A stretch of DNA of 64,000 nt from Thiohalocapsa sp963698775 (lineage in GTDB: Bacteria; Pseudomonadota; Gammaproteobacteria; Chromatiales; Chromatiaceae). Under the pieces are notes generated by a model. That model ran no database searches and was not told the origin of the DNA. It saw only the letters and a list, made by a program, of their open reading frames with translations. Both the position numbers and the translations under genes were made by a program. Shown piece after piece: positions 1-8,526 of this stretch. The DNA lies in assembly GCA_963698775.1 (NCBI GenBank), contig CAVOSE010000038.1, positions 23,008-87,007 on the forward strand, in the 5' to 3' direction. The first letter of the stretch is position 1, and each line of letters starts with the position of its first letter.

Positions 1-1
1 T

Positions 2-931
2 GCCTTTGCCGGCACGGTCGGCATCTTGACGCCGCTGCTTGCCGGCGCCGCGCTGGTGCCGGTGCCGCGCTTCGATCCCCAAGCTATCACTCAAGCCGTC
101 GACACGCACCATGCAACCATCTTTCTCGGCGTGCCGAGTCTGTATGCGGTGCTGATGCGACTCAACGACGCCCAGGTGGCGGAATGGCGCAGCGTGCGCC
201 TGTGCATCTCCGGCGGCGCCGCATTGCCGCTGGCGCTGCTGCAGGCATTCGAGCAACGCTTCGGGGTGCCCATGCTGGAGGGTGACGGTCCCACCGAGTG
301 CGGACCGGTGACGGCGGTGAATCGACCGGAGGGGCCGCGCAAGCCTGGATCCATCGGTCCGCCGATTCCCGGCGTCGAGATGCGCATTGCCGACCCTGCG
401 GGCAACTGGCTGCCGGATGGCGAGCACGGCGAGGTCTGCGTGCGCGGCCCCAGCGTGATGCGCGGTTATTGGAACCTTCCGGAAGAGACCGCTCAGAGCT
501 TCTTTGGCGATTGGTTCCGCACCGGCGATGTGGGCTGGCGCGATGCCGACGGCTGCTTCTACCTGGTGGATCGCATCAAGGACCTGATCATCAGCAACGG
601 CATCAATGTCTACCCTCGCATCATCGAGGAGCAACTGGTGCGGCATCCCAATGTTGCCGAGGCGGCGGTGGTGGGCGAGCCGCATCGCATTCATGGCGAG
701 ATCCCGATCGCTTATGTCACGTCGGCGCTCGAGCAGCGGGCCGACGCCGCGGAGCTGAAGGCCTGGTGTCGGCAGCACCTAGGCAGCCACGAGATCCCGC
801 GCCGCATTGAGGTGGTGGATGCGTTGCCGAAGAATGCCGCCGGCAAGATCCTGAAGCGCGAACTGCGCCGTGCTGGCGAGGTCGAGCGTGGCGTCGCCGA
901 CCTTAACGGCTCCACAACCCCGGAAAGGTGA
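2..931 (+). CDS. ANL-family acyl-CoA synthetase (AMP-forming), C-terminal part
   Basis: The reading frame is open from the first bases of the window, so the N-terminus lies upstream. The visible part has the adenylate-forming ligase motifs in order: GDGPTECGPV (the usual YGxTE-type motif, here GDGPTE), WFRTGDVGW, the hinge and C-domain region DRIKDLIISNGINVYPR, and the terminal PKNAAGKILKREL with the catalytic lysine. The family activates a carboxylic acid to acyl-AMP and then transfers it to CoA. NVYPxxIEE and overall similarity suggest a fatty-acid CoA ligase rather than an acetyl-CoA synthetase, but the substrate cannot be read from this part. The stop codon overlaps the GTG at 928 of the next reading frame, so the two genes are probably cotranscribed. 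Confidence 0.9.
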   Translation, partial: AFAGTVGILTPLLAGAALVPVPRFDPQAITQAVDTHHATIFLGVPSLYAVLMRLNDAQVAEWRSVRLCISGGAALPLALLQAFEQRFGVPMLEGDGPTECGPVTAVNRPEGPRKPGSIGPPIPGVEMRIADPAGNWLPDGEHGEVCVRGPSVMRGYWNLPEETAQSFFGDWFRTGDVGWRDADGCFYLVDRIKDLIISNGINVYPRIIEEQLVRHPNVAEAAVVGEPHRIHGEIPIAYVTSALEQRADAAELKAWCRQHLGSHEIPRRIEVVDALPKNAAGKILKRELRRAGEVERGVADLNGSTTPER

Positions 932-939
932 AAACGAAT

Positions 940-1398
940 ATGTCCGAGTCGTTGCTGACCCTGGGCTGGCGCGAATGGGTCGGTCTGCCGACATTGCAGC
1001 TGCCGGCGATCAAGTGCAAGGTCGACACCGGAGCGCGCACGTCCGCGCTGCACGCCTTCGAGGTCGAGACCGAACGCCGTGGCGATGTCGAGATCGTCTG
1101 TTTCGCGGTGCATCCGGTGCAGGATCGCGACGACATCGTCGTGCGCTGTGAGGCACCGTTGTTGGAGCGACGCACCGTCACCGACTCTGGCGGCCATCGC
1201 GAGCAGCGCTGCGTGATCGTCACTGATCTGATGGTGGCGGAACAGCGCTGGCCGGTGGAGCTAACCCTGACCGACCGCGACACCATGCGCTTTCGCATGT
1301 TGCTCGGACGCACCGCGTTGGCCGGGCGTGCCGTCGTTGACCCCCAGCGCTCCTTCCTGACCGGTCGACGCACGCCGGATTATTCTGCGATCGCCTGA
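940..1398 (+). CDS. RimK-associated retropepsin-like zinc protease family protein
   Basis: A protein of about 152 residues with the aspartic-protease-like motif VDTGARTSALHA near residues 30-40 and the second conserved stretch MRFRMLLGRTAL. Both are typical of the family annotated as ATP-dependent zinc protease (PF05618), often found beside RimK-type ligases. No RimK is visible here. The frame is open to a GTG at 928 that overlaps the upstream stop. The ATG at 940 is preferred because GGAAAGG lies 11 bases before it, whereas nothing suitable precedes the GTG. The activity of this single-domain form is poorly established. Confidence 0.85.
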   Translation: MSESLLTLGWREWVGLPTLQLPAIKCKVDTGARTSALHAFEVETERRGDVEIVCFAVHPVQDRDDIVVRCEAPLLERRTVTDSGGHREQRCVIVTDLMVAEQRWPVELTLTDRDTMRFRMLLGRTALAGRAVVDPQRSFLTGRRTPDYSAIA

Positions 1399-1465
1399 CT
1401 TCGGCCTGCACGCTGGCCCTTCTTGCCCCAGCCTCCGCTGGCGGGAAACCAATCTACGGCAGGCA

Positions 1466-1522
1466 GCGCCGGATTTTCAACCGGCGCTCCCCGTATCGCC
1501 CCGGCACCGACTGTGCGGGGCG
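1466..1522. terminator. Two hairpins between convergent genes (REP-like plus terminator-like)
   Basis: Between the converging protease gene and metK there are two perfect stems: GCGCCGG/CCGGCGC at 1466-1487 around an ATTTTCAA loop, and CGCCCCG/CGGGGCG at about 1497-1522. They could end transcription from both sides, although no long U-tract follows. The first stem closely matches a hairpin after purT at 10735-10758 (GCACCGGTTTTCCAACCGGCGC), so it is also a repeated palindrome. Confidence 0.5.
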
Positions 1523-1537
1523 GTTGGCTGCTGTGGA

Positions 1538-2704
1538 TCAGAGACCGGCGTCGGCGCGCAGCGCGTTGGCCTTGTCGGTGCGTTCCCAGGTGAACTCCGG
1601 CTCGCTGCGGCCGAAGTGGCCGTTGGCGGCGGTGGCGCGGTAGATCGGGCGTAGCAGGTCGAGCATCTGGATGATGCCCTTCGGCCGCAGGTCGAAGTGG
1701 GCGCGGATCAGGTCTTCGATGCGGCCCTCATCGATCTTGGCGGTGCCGAAGGCGTCGACGTGGATCGAGACCGGCTGCGCGATACCGATGGCGTAGGCGA
1801 GCTGGACCTCGCACTTGTCCGCCAGCCCAGCGGCGACGATGTTCTTGGCCACGTAGCGGGCGGCATAGGCGGCCGAGCGGTCGACCTTGCTCGGGTCCTT
1901 GCCGGAGAAGGCACCGCCGCCGTGGCGACCGACGCCGCCGTAGGTGTCGACGATGATCTTGCGCCCGGTCAGACCGCAGTCGCCGACCGGGCCGCCAATG
2001 ACGAAGCGACCGGTGGGGTTGATAAAGAACTTGGCGTCCTTCGCTAGCATCGCCTGGGGGATGACCGGGTTGATGATCGTCTCCATGACTGCCTCTTGCA
2101 GCGCGTCGTGGCTGATCTCTTCGGCATGCTGGGTGGACAGCACCACGGCCTCGATGGCGACGGGGGTGTTGCCCTCATAGCGAACCGAGACCTGGGACTT
2201 CACGTCCGGGCGCAGCCAGTCAAGCTCGCCGGACTTGCGCACGGTGGCTTGGCGCTTGGTGAGCTGATGCGCGAGTTGGATCGGCATCGGCATCAGCGCC
2301 TCGGTCTCATTGGTGGCGTAGCCGTACATCAGGCCCTGGTCGCCGGCGCCCTGGTCGAGGTCGATGCCGGTGCCTTCATTGACGCCTTGGGCAATGTCCG
2401 GCGACTGCTTATCCAGCGCGATCAGCACTGCGCAGGCCTTGCCGTCGAAGCCCATCTTGCCGTCGTTGTAGCCGATATCGCAGATCGTGTCGCGCACCAC
2501 CTGGGTGTAGTCGACCACGGCCTTGGAGGTGATTTCACCGGAGACGACCGCCATGCCGGTATTGAGCATGGTCTCGCAGGCGACGCGCGAGGTCGGGTCC
2601 TGGGCGAGCAGGGCGTCGAGGATGGCGTCTGAGACGTTGTCGGCGACCTTGTCCGGATGGCCCTCGCCCACGGATTCTGACGAGACCAGGTAACTGCGTG
2701 CCAT
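1538..2704 (-). CDS. metK: S-adenosylmethionine synthetase
   Basis: A cytoplasmic enzyme of 388 residues that makes S-adenosylmethionine from methionine and ATP. All signature blocks are present: ESVGEGHPDKVAD near the N-terminus (ATP and metal binding), GAGDQGLMYGY near residue 120, and the glycine-rich GGGAFSGKDPSKVDRS loop near residue 260. Length matches the bacterial family (about 385). The ATG at 2704 follows GAAGGAACCTCT, a good ribosome binding site. The gene stands alone. No SAM-binding riboswitch was recognised in the 280 bases upstream. Confidence 0.98.
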   Translation of the reverse strand: MARSYLVSSESVGEGHPDKVADNVSDAILDALLAQDPTSRVACETMLNTGMAVVSGEITSKAVVDYTQVVRDTICDIGYNDGKMGFDGKACAVLIALDKQSPDIAQGVNEGTGIDLDQGAGDQGLMYGYATNETEALMPMPIQLAHQLTKRQATVRKSGELDWLRPDVKSQVSVRYEGNTPVAIEAVVLSTQHAEEISHDALQEAVMETIINPVIPQAMLAKDAKFFINPTGRFVIGGPVGDCGLTGRKIIVDTYGGVGRHGGGAFSGKDPSKVDRSAAYAARYVAKNIVAAGLADKCEVQLAYAIGIAQPVSIHVDAFGTAKIDEGRIEDLIRAHFDLRPKGIIQMLDLLRPIYRATAANGHFGRSEPEFTWERTDKANALRADAGL

Positions 2705-2981
2705 AGAGGTTCCTTCGGATTCAGATTGAAAGTGGCGGGTTGTCGCGTTGTGACGGCAATCGACGCACTGGGGGCTGGAAATCTGTCGTTGGCGCCGACC
2801 TGCCCATGTCGGGGAGATGGCGGCGTGACGGTTGTGTGATGCGTTTCGGGGCGCGCCCCATTTCGGCGCCGAGCAACCCTGAGCGGCGTTTGCGGGGGCG
2901 CATGATACCGCAATTAAGCGGGCCGATGCGCCGGCGATTCAACGGCTGGCTGGTGTTCGGCAGGTCTTGCCGAAGTGACCA

Positions 2982-3182
2982 CTAGCGAGGCGCCCCTCAG
3001 GCCGACGAGTCGCGATCACGGGGATCGGTATCGGTATCGGTATCGGTATCGAAATCGATATCGTAGCGAGTGACTCGATCCCGATTTCGATTTGGATGGG
3101 CCGCGCCAGTCCGATGCCGCATCGCGGCTTCACTCATCTGCAAGCATTTTCCGCCCTCAAGCAATATAGGCCCGGACAGGCA
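2982..3182 (+). repeat. Dispersed repeat family A, copy 1 (hexamer microsatellite element)
   Basis: This non-coding block runs from TAGCGAGGCGCCCC to CAAGCAATATAGG...GACAGG. In order it has a left arm ending GACGAGTCGCGATCA, four GGTATC hexamers (3027-3050) followed by GAAATCGATATC, a CGATCCCGATTTCGATTT segment, GTCCGATGCCGCATCG, and a right arm CTCATCTGCAAGCATT. The same order occurs at 56190-56371, 60278-60477 and, inverted and shortened, at 52998-53123. It separates metK from the symporter gene. Confidence 0.85.
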
Positions 3183-3195
3183 GCGGCCCACGCGC

Positions 3196-4764
3196 TCAGG
3201 CGAACGAGGCCACCAGTCCGATCGTCAGCAGCAACAACGCCACGGCCAAGAGCCGATAGTCGCGCCACATGGGCACCGTGGACTCCGGGCGCGTCATTGC
3301 CCAATGCCAGACGCTCTGCGGATCGGGTGCCGTCGTCGCCGGCCGCAGACGGGCGCTGACGACGAAGATCAGCGCGCTGACGGCAAACAATAGCCCGGCC
3401 ACCAGCGTGAAGTGCAGCGTCAATAGATCACCCAGCCAGAGGGCGAACAACAGTGCGGACAGGGCGTGGCCACCCATCAGTGTCGCCAGGGCGCTGAACG
3501 GGCCGGCCCGGCGCGAAAAGGCGCCGAGCAGGAAGACCGCCGCCACCGGCGGCACCAGGTAAGACAGCGCCGTCTGCAGATAGTGGAACAGTCCCTCGAA
3601 GTTGCCGATCAACGGCGCGATGGCTGCCGCCAGCAGCATGAACAGGCCGATGGCGGCGCGGCCGATCCAGGCGACGGCGCGCGGGCTGAGTCCCGGACGC
3701 ATGGGCTTGATGAAGTCCAGCGTCAGTAGGGCCGCGGCGGAGTTCAGCGTCGAGTCGATGCTCGACATCAACGCCGCCGCCAGCGCGGCCAGGATCAGGC
3801 CGGACAGACCGGCCGGCAGGACTTCCGCGATCAGCGCTGGAAACACCTGATCGCCGTTGGCCAACGGCGGCAGGATCAGGGTCGCGATCACCCCCGGCAG
3901 CACCATGATATACAGCACCGGCAGCTTCAACAGGCCCGCCAGCAACACACCAAAGCGGGCGTCGGCGATGCTGCGGGCGCCAAGCACGCGTTGCACGATG
4001 AATTGATTGGTACACCAGAAATAGAAGCCGAGCACCGGCACACCCACCAGCGTGCCGAGCCAGGGCAGGTTCGGGTCGTCCAGGGGCAGAAACAGCGATA
4101 ACTGCTGCGGCGGCGTTGCGGCGACCACCGCGGACCAGTCGAAGTCGATCCGCGCAAAGCTGAACCAGGTCACCAGCACCGCCCCTACCAACAGGATGCT
4201 GCCCTGCAGCACGTCGGTGTAGACTACGGCCGCGAGGCCGCCGGCGGCGGTGTAGGCGGCGGCCAGCGCGGCCAAGATCAGCGCCGCGGTGAACAGGTTC
4301 AGCTCGGGTACGAAGGCGGTCAGCACCAGCGCACCGGCGAACAGCGTGCCGGCGGTGTCGACGACGATATTGGCGAACAACGTCAGCGCCGACACATAGC
4401 GGCGTGCACGGCGATCGAAACGACGCTCCAGGTACTCAGGTACGGTGCCGATGCGCGCGCGCAGATAGAGCGGTACGAAGACCAGCGCCATTAACACCAG
4501 AATCGGCGCGGCCATCCATTCATAGTTGGCTACCGCGACACCCCAGCTATAGGCGGCCCCGGCGAGCCCGATTAGAGTGGTCGAGGAGATGTTGGACGCA
4601 AACAGCGAGAGACCGATCGGGAACCAGCCGAGCCGCCGGCCAGCCAGGAACAGATCCTCGCCGCTGTGCGTGCGGCGGGCGGTGACGACGGCGATGCCGA
4701 CCACCAGCAGGCCATAGCCTGCGATAATCGTGAGATCCAGCTGGGTTAGTTTGCTGGGGTCCAT
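3196..4764 (-). CDS. Sodium:solute symporter family protein (SSS/SGLT type)
   Basis: A polytopic inner-membrane protein of 522 residues with about 13-14 hydrophobic segments and the SSS layout. The N-terminus has TARRTHSGEDLFLAGR, then ASNISSTTLIGLAG (first inverted-repeat Na+ site region) near residues 55-70, ARIGTVPEYLERRF, and ALMSSIDSTLNSAA near residue 315, the typical SSS sodium-site segment. The C-terminal half resembles the glucose/galactose and sialic-acid branches. The substrate cannot be assigned and no catabolic neighbours point to one. The ATG at 4764 is the natural start. Confidence 0.9.
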   Translation of the reverse strand: MDPSKLTQLDLTIIAGYGLLVVGIAVVTARRTHSGEDLFLAGRRLGWFPIGLSLFASNISSTTLIGLAGAAYSWGVAVANYEWMAAPILVLMALVFVPLYLRARIGTVPEYLERRFDRRARRYVSALTLFANIVVDTAGTLFAGALVLTAFVPELNLFTAALILAALAAAYTAAGGLAAVVYTDVLQGSILLVGAVLVTWFSFARIDFDWSAVVAATPPQQLSLFLPLDDPNLPWLGTLVGVPVLGFYFWCTNQFIVQRVLGARSIADARFGVLLAGLLKLPVLYIMVLPGVIATLILPPLANGDQVFPALIAEVLPAGLSGLILAALAAALMSSIDSTLNSAAALLTLDFIKPMRPGLSPRAVAWIGRAAIGLFMLLAAAIAPLIGNFEGLFHYLQTALSYLVPPVAAVFLLGAFSRRAGPFSALATLMGGHALSALLFALWLGDLLTLHFTLVAGLLFAVSALIFVVSARLRPATTAPDPQSVWHWAMTRPESTVPMWRDYRLLAVALLLLTIGLVASFA

Positions 4765-4957
4765 GGTGATGATCGGCTTTGATGGGGCGGGCTAAGGCGA
4801 TTTCTGTCAAATCTCAACCAGCTGACTTGTCTTGACGCCCGCCTTCTGTGTCGCGCCGGCAGTCACATAGCCCGGCTATGCGACCGCCGGTGCTTCTTGA
4901 AGGCGAACCTCAATCCGGCGGCGTTCGGTGGTTCATCGAGGTCGGTCCACACGGCTC

Positions 4958-6097
4958 TCATGGCTGTTGAGCGGTTTGTTCCATGCTCGCAAGGTGGCCC
5001 TGCAATTGCTCTAGGTGCTGCTCCGCCAGCGCGATGTCCTGGGCGTAGCGTGTGTTCATGACCTTCATCTCCTCGATGAGGGTATGGTCCGCCATTTCCG
5101 CCGCCACGAGTTGTTCCGGGTCGAGGTGGGTGCCCGTTGTTTGGCCGGGCCTAACCGCTTGGATCACGGCATCGCGATTGAGGCGTGCCTGCAGCTCCAC
5201 AAGTTCCGCATCGCGTTGTTTGCGCAGATCGCTGACGCGGCCCTCGGCGCGGGCGATGGCGCGCTTCAGTTCGACGCGGTTGATGAACGCGTCGGTCTGG
5301 GCATCTGCCGCGTTTTCCGCGGCCAGGCTTTTGCCCTCGCGTTCGACGTCCTTGGGGGAGCTGTAGCCGAGGAACAGGCGCCGCTCGACACGCCCGCAGG
5401 GCTTGTCCGAGAAGGTTTTGACACCGTTCTCTACGCACTGGTAGGCATGTAGTCCGGCCTGCTCCGCGTTTGCCCCTGCGCATGCAAACGCGCCCAGACA
5501 ATACAGGGCCGTCGGCCAACTGAGAACTGGATGCGTCGTGCGCGGACCGCTCGCGGCGGGTGTCATGGCCTTCCAGGTGCCATCGCTGCCGGTGCGCGAC
5601 GCGCCGGGGCTGGTTTCGGCTCGGTGCCGGAACCGTTCTCGCGCCTGCTTCCCTGCATGATCCGCCGATTGGCCCGGGCTTGGCGACGGTCCTCCCGGTG
5701 CCTCCCTCGGGGTGCCGTCGTCCGAGCCGTCGCTACCAAAGCGCCGCTCCAAGTAGGCGATGATGTCGGTGGACTCGTACAACCAGCGCGTGTCGCCGCC
5801 CTCGTCGATGCGCAGGCAGGGTACTTGAACCTTGCCGCCGTCGGCGGCCAGCGCGGCACGATGTTCGGGATCGTGCTGAGCATCACGCAGCTCGATGGGG
5901 AGGTTGAGTCGGTGGATCGCGCGGCGGGTCTTGATGCAGAACGGACAGGCGAAATACTGATACAGGGCCATCGACCGGACTTCGATGTCGACGCGGCGTT
6001 GCACCTCGGGCGGGCGCGCCATCGGCGTCGGCCGTGTGGCCTGATCGACAAACGCGACCGCGCGCCCCAAACCTTCGCGGACGATCTTCAGCAGCAT
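4958..6097 (-). CDS. Glutaredoxin-like/GST-N domain ORF continuous with a DUF4124 secreted protein
   Basis: One uninterrupted frame carries two apparently unrelated parts. From the ATG at 6097 the first part has a thioredoxin-fold glutaredoxin/GST-N domain: YQYFACPFCIKTRRAI with a CPFC redox motif, then VPCLRI and an ESTDIIAYLERRFG end. After a low-complexity Pro/Ser/Gly stretch comes a second start-like Met (ATG at 5566, GGAAGG just upstream). It is followed by a signal-peptide-like stretch (WPTALYCLGAFACAGANA) and a DUF4124-type segment (YQCVENGVKTFSDKPCG), then a coiled-coil tail. A signal peptide in the middle of a protein makes two separately translated proteins (6097 to about 5570, and 5566-4958) more likely than a true fusion. 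Both parts are recognisable, but the architecture is uncertain. Confidence 0.7.
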   Translation of the reverse strand: MLLKIVREGLGRAVAFVDQATRPTPMARPPEVQRRVDIEVRSMALYQYFACPFCIKTRRAIHRLNLPIELRDAQHDPEHRAALAADGGKVQVPCLRIDEGGDTRWLYESTDIIAYLERRFGSDGSDDGTPREAPGGPSPSPGQSADHAGKQARERFRHRAETSPGASRTGSDGTWKAMTPAASGPRTTHPVLSWPTALYCLGAFACAGANAEQAGLHAYQCVENGVKTFSDKPCGRVERRLFLGYSSPKDVEREGKSLAAENAADAQTDAFINRVELKRAIARAEGRVSDLRKQRDAELVELQARLNRDAVIQAVRPGQTTGTHLDPEQLVAAEMADHTLIEEMKVMNTRYAQDIALAEQHLEQLQGHLASMEQTAQQP

Positions 6098-6121
6098 GGC
6101 GTTGTTTCCGTTGTTGAGGGC

Positions 6122-6282
6122 TGTGCCCAGGAGATATCGATTCCTTGGCCATCCTGGCCAAAAAATCAGACGAAACACGAAAACGCGGTTTCCGCGTTTC
6201 TTCATTTTAAAGCGCTTAGGCGCTTGAAAATGGCGGGGGGTCATGCCCCGCACGGGAAACGCTGTTAAAGCAGCGTTTCCCT
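6122..6282 (-). repeat. Dispersed repeat family C, copy 1
   Basis: Read on the minus strand, the block begins AGGGAAACGCTG...CAGCGTTTCCC (a stem), continues with a GCGGGGCATG/CCCC stem and TCTGATTTTTTGGCCAG, and ends AATCGATATCTCCTGGGCAC. The same succession occurs on the plus strand at 57345-57441. This copy has about 60 extra bases in the middle, which contain two further palindromes (AAACGCGGTTTCCGCGTTT and AAGCGCTTAGGCGCTT). It lies directly upstream of the glutaredoxin gene and could contribute its leader. Confidence 0.75.
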
Positions 6283-6602
6283 AAACGAATGCGAATTGTC
6301 GCCGGATGGTCCCGATCGCCGGCCTCTCAACCACAAGCCACAATAGGGTCGGGCGGAAGGCTGGCTTTGCAGTGCTTTGCGGGCACTCAAATAATCAGCG
6401 CCCGCCCCGCGGGCTGGTATACCCTGCCGTGGGTGGTCCGCGAGCGTCCATGGCGCGGCGCAACCCCGAACAATGAAGCGAGTGTTTCATGACAAGCGAC
6501 TGACAATGAGGCCAGTTGCGAACTGCGACTCTGGGCTTCCGCGCGGATTGCTGGCCGGGTGACCAATCAGTCAGGTTGTTCGCTAGACTCGATGGGTATT
6601 TG

Positions 6603-7042
6603 ATGATTGTACGACAAGAAAAGCTTACGCCCCGAACGCTGCGTCTGTTTTTTGTGATCTTCCTCGGCATCGGCTCCGTGATGGGTGCCCTCTCGGCGAT
6701 CCTGTACCGTGTCGAGGTTCAGACCTCTATGACCTCCGCGGCGGATCGGGAGCGCTTTAGGTTGACGCTGATGAATTGGCCATCATCCTCTCTGAGGTCG
6801 GTGGCATCGGCGCCGCGCAGTCCCTTGGCGCGAAGCTGATTGCAGTTATCAGCGCTCCCATTACTTTAGAGCGCGGCACGGTGTGCGTCGGCGCCAGTAT
6901 TGGCGTGGCCCTCTATCCAGACCATCGCAGCACGAGCGATCAGGTGCTCGCCTGCGCCGACGGCGCGATGTACGTGCCAAAGAGCCGGGGCAATGGTGTC
7001 TGCCTCGCGTCGGACCTCGATGAGGTGACGGCCGTGGGCTGA
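6603..7042 (+). pseudogene. Diguanylate cyclase (GGDEF) remnant with large internal deletion
   Basis: The frame from ATG 6603 gives a basic start and a transmembrane helix (LRLFFVIFLGIGSVMGALSA), then runs out of frame near 6765. From 6764 another frame reads DELAIILSEVGG, the tail of a GG(D/E)EF motif, and continues with VGASIGVALYPDH and LACADGAMYVPKSRGNG, the standard C-terminal half of a GGDEF domain. The sensor region and the first half of the catalytic domain are missing and the junction is out of frame, so no functional c-di-GMP synthase is made. Confidence 0.8.
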
Positions 7043-7043
7043 G

Positions 7044-7568
7044 TCATGGCCGCGCAGTGTGTTTTATCAGCACCCGCCAGGCTGCGAGCTTGGCCTCCAT
7101 CGGCATGCCGGCGTGGGCCGGGCTGGTGGATGGCAGTCGGAGCCGCGGCAGCTGCCGGTGGGCCTGGTCGAGGTCGGGTAGCACCCGGCGGCGGAATTCG
7201 CGCTCTGCGGTGCCGCCGTTGAACGCGATGCAGCGAATGCTGGGATGGTCCTCGAACAGCGCTGCGAAGTCGTTGACCTGAATGCTGTCCGGGCGAATGT
7301 TCGCATCGAGGCTGCCGTGGCGTGCGCAGCGCGCGATTACGTCCCAGACCGCAATGTGATTGGCCACGAGGGCCTCGGCGCGGGTCGCGTAGTCGCTGTC
7401 CGACGGCACCGATAGCAGTTCGCACAGGATCGGCCAGAAGGCATTGCGGCTGTGGCCGTAGTATTGACCGAGCCGCAGCGATGCCTCCCCCGGCATCGAA
7501 CCCAGGATCAACAGACGCGGCCGCTCGCCGAGGATTGGAGGGAAGGCGGACTTTAGCACAGCAGCCAT
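7044..7568 (-). CDS. Hypoxanthine-DNA glycosylase (UDG superfamily family 6)
   Basis: A protein of 174 residues beginning PRLLILGSMPGEASL followed by GQYYGHSRNAFW, the signature of DNA-deoxyinosine (hypoxanthine) glycosylases of the uracil-DNA-glycosylase superfamily. VWDVIARCARHGSLD and the late LPSTSPAHAGM block (catalytic-loop region) complete the fold. The enzyme removes deaminated adenine from DNA by base excision. The start at 7568 lies only 4 bases from the stop of the upstream EamA gene, which indicates one transcript. Length fits the family. Confidence 0.88.
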   Translation of the reverse strand: MAAVLKSAFPPILGERPRLLILGSMPGEASLRLGQYYGHSRNAFWPILCELLSVPSDSDYATRAEALVANHIAVWDVIARCARHGSLDANIRPDSIQVNDFAALFEDHPSIRCIAFNGGTAEREFRRRVLPDLDQAHRQLPRLRLPSTSPAHAGMPMEAKLAAWRVLIKHTARP

Positions 7569-7572
7569 CGAA

Positions 7573-8487
7573 TCAGCCCATCAGGATCGTGATGACGCCG
7601 GCGAGCATCAGTGCACCAGCTGGCAGGCGCGTCCGCAGCCCCGTTTCATGGAACAGCAGGGCGCCGTAGAGGATGCCGAACAGCAGGCTGGTGCGCTTAA
7701 CCGCGATCATGTAGGCCACCTCGATCTGCTGCAGTGCCAAGAAGTGCGTGTAGACCATCAACGCGTTTACGGCCGCCACGGCGATGACCGCGCGCGGGCG
7801 TCGAAATAGCCGGGCCATGATTCGCCAAGGCGGATTGCGGTCGCCGGGCCCTCTGCCACGCTGCACCGGCAGCGCGAAGACCAACGGCATCAGTAGACCC
7901 AGGGCCAAGAAGTAGAAGGCGCCGAACTGCTGTGGCGGCATGTAGTGCAGGGCCGCCTTGCCCATGGTGGCCGTCAGTGAAAAGATCAGGGCGACGACCA
8001 GCATCATCCGCGAGCCCGGTTCCCACAGGATCGCCCTCAGTGGCGTCAGCCAACTGCGCCAGTCGTCCCGCCGGGCGTGCGCGGCGTTCAGCATCCAGGC
8101 GCCGATCACCACAAGCACGACCCCGAGCGCGCCCTGCACCGTGACCTGCTCGCCGAGCAGCAGATACGCGACGCCGAGCACGAAGACCGGCGTGAAGGCC
8201 AGGTATGGCACCGTCAACGACAGCGGGTGATCGCGGATCGCGGCCATGTACAGCAGCATCGCGATGATCTCCAGCGGCCACAGCAGGAGCATCCAGCCCC
8301 AAAATGCCGCCGGCAGCGACGATAGTGCCGGCAGTCCCGCCAGCATCGGCAACAGCAACACCGCGCTCAGCGAAAAGCGCACCAGCGCCAGCTCGCGGGC
8401 CGAGTAGCCCTGCAGCCAGGCCTTGGTGGCGGCGTCGGCCGAGGCGAGGCTGAAGGCGCAGATCAACGCAAGCGGAAACCAGTGCAT
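7573..8487 (-). CDS. EamA/DMT-superfamily transporter
   Basis: A 304-residue inner-membrane protein with about ten hydrophobic helices in two EamA halves. The first half shows ALVRFSLSAVLLLPMLAGL and TVPYLAFTPVFVLGVAYLLLGEQVTVQGALGVVLVVIG, the second IAVKRTSLLFGILYGALLFHETG. Such proteins export or import small metabolites. The substrate is unknown. It is the first gene of a probable two-gene operon with the DNA glycosylase. The ATG at 8487 places the first helix at the very N-terminus. Confidence 0.9.
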   Translation of the reverse strand: MHWFPLALICAFSLASADAATKAWLQGYSARELALVRFSLSAVLLLPMLAGLPALSSLPAAFWGWMLLLWPLEIIAMLLYMAAIRDHPLSLTVPYLAFTPVFVLGVAYLLLGEQVTVQGALGVVLVVIGAWMLNAAHARRDDWRSWLTPLRAILWEPGSRMMLVVALIFSLTATMGKAALHYMPPQQFGAFYFLALGLLMPLVFALPVQRGRGPGDRNPPWRIMARLFRRPRAVIAVAAVNALMVYTHFLALQQIEVAYMIAVKRTSLLFGILYGALLFHETGLRTRLPAGALMLAGVITILMG

Positions 8488-8526
8488 CAGCGTCGGCGCA
8501 GCCCACCGTCGCTGCCCGTCGGGGTG

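Noticed and set aside
2705..2981. SAM riboswitch upstream of metK
   Set aside because: No recognisable SAM-I, SAM-II or SAH aptamer core was seen in this stretch. Family A DNA follows it. A covariance-model search would be needed to exclude a rare class.
3022..3063. Short repeats as a possible CRISPR array
   Set aside because: The units are uninterrupted hexamers without spacers and sit inside a longer dispersed repeat. No cas gene is present.
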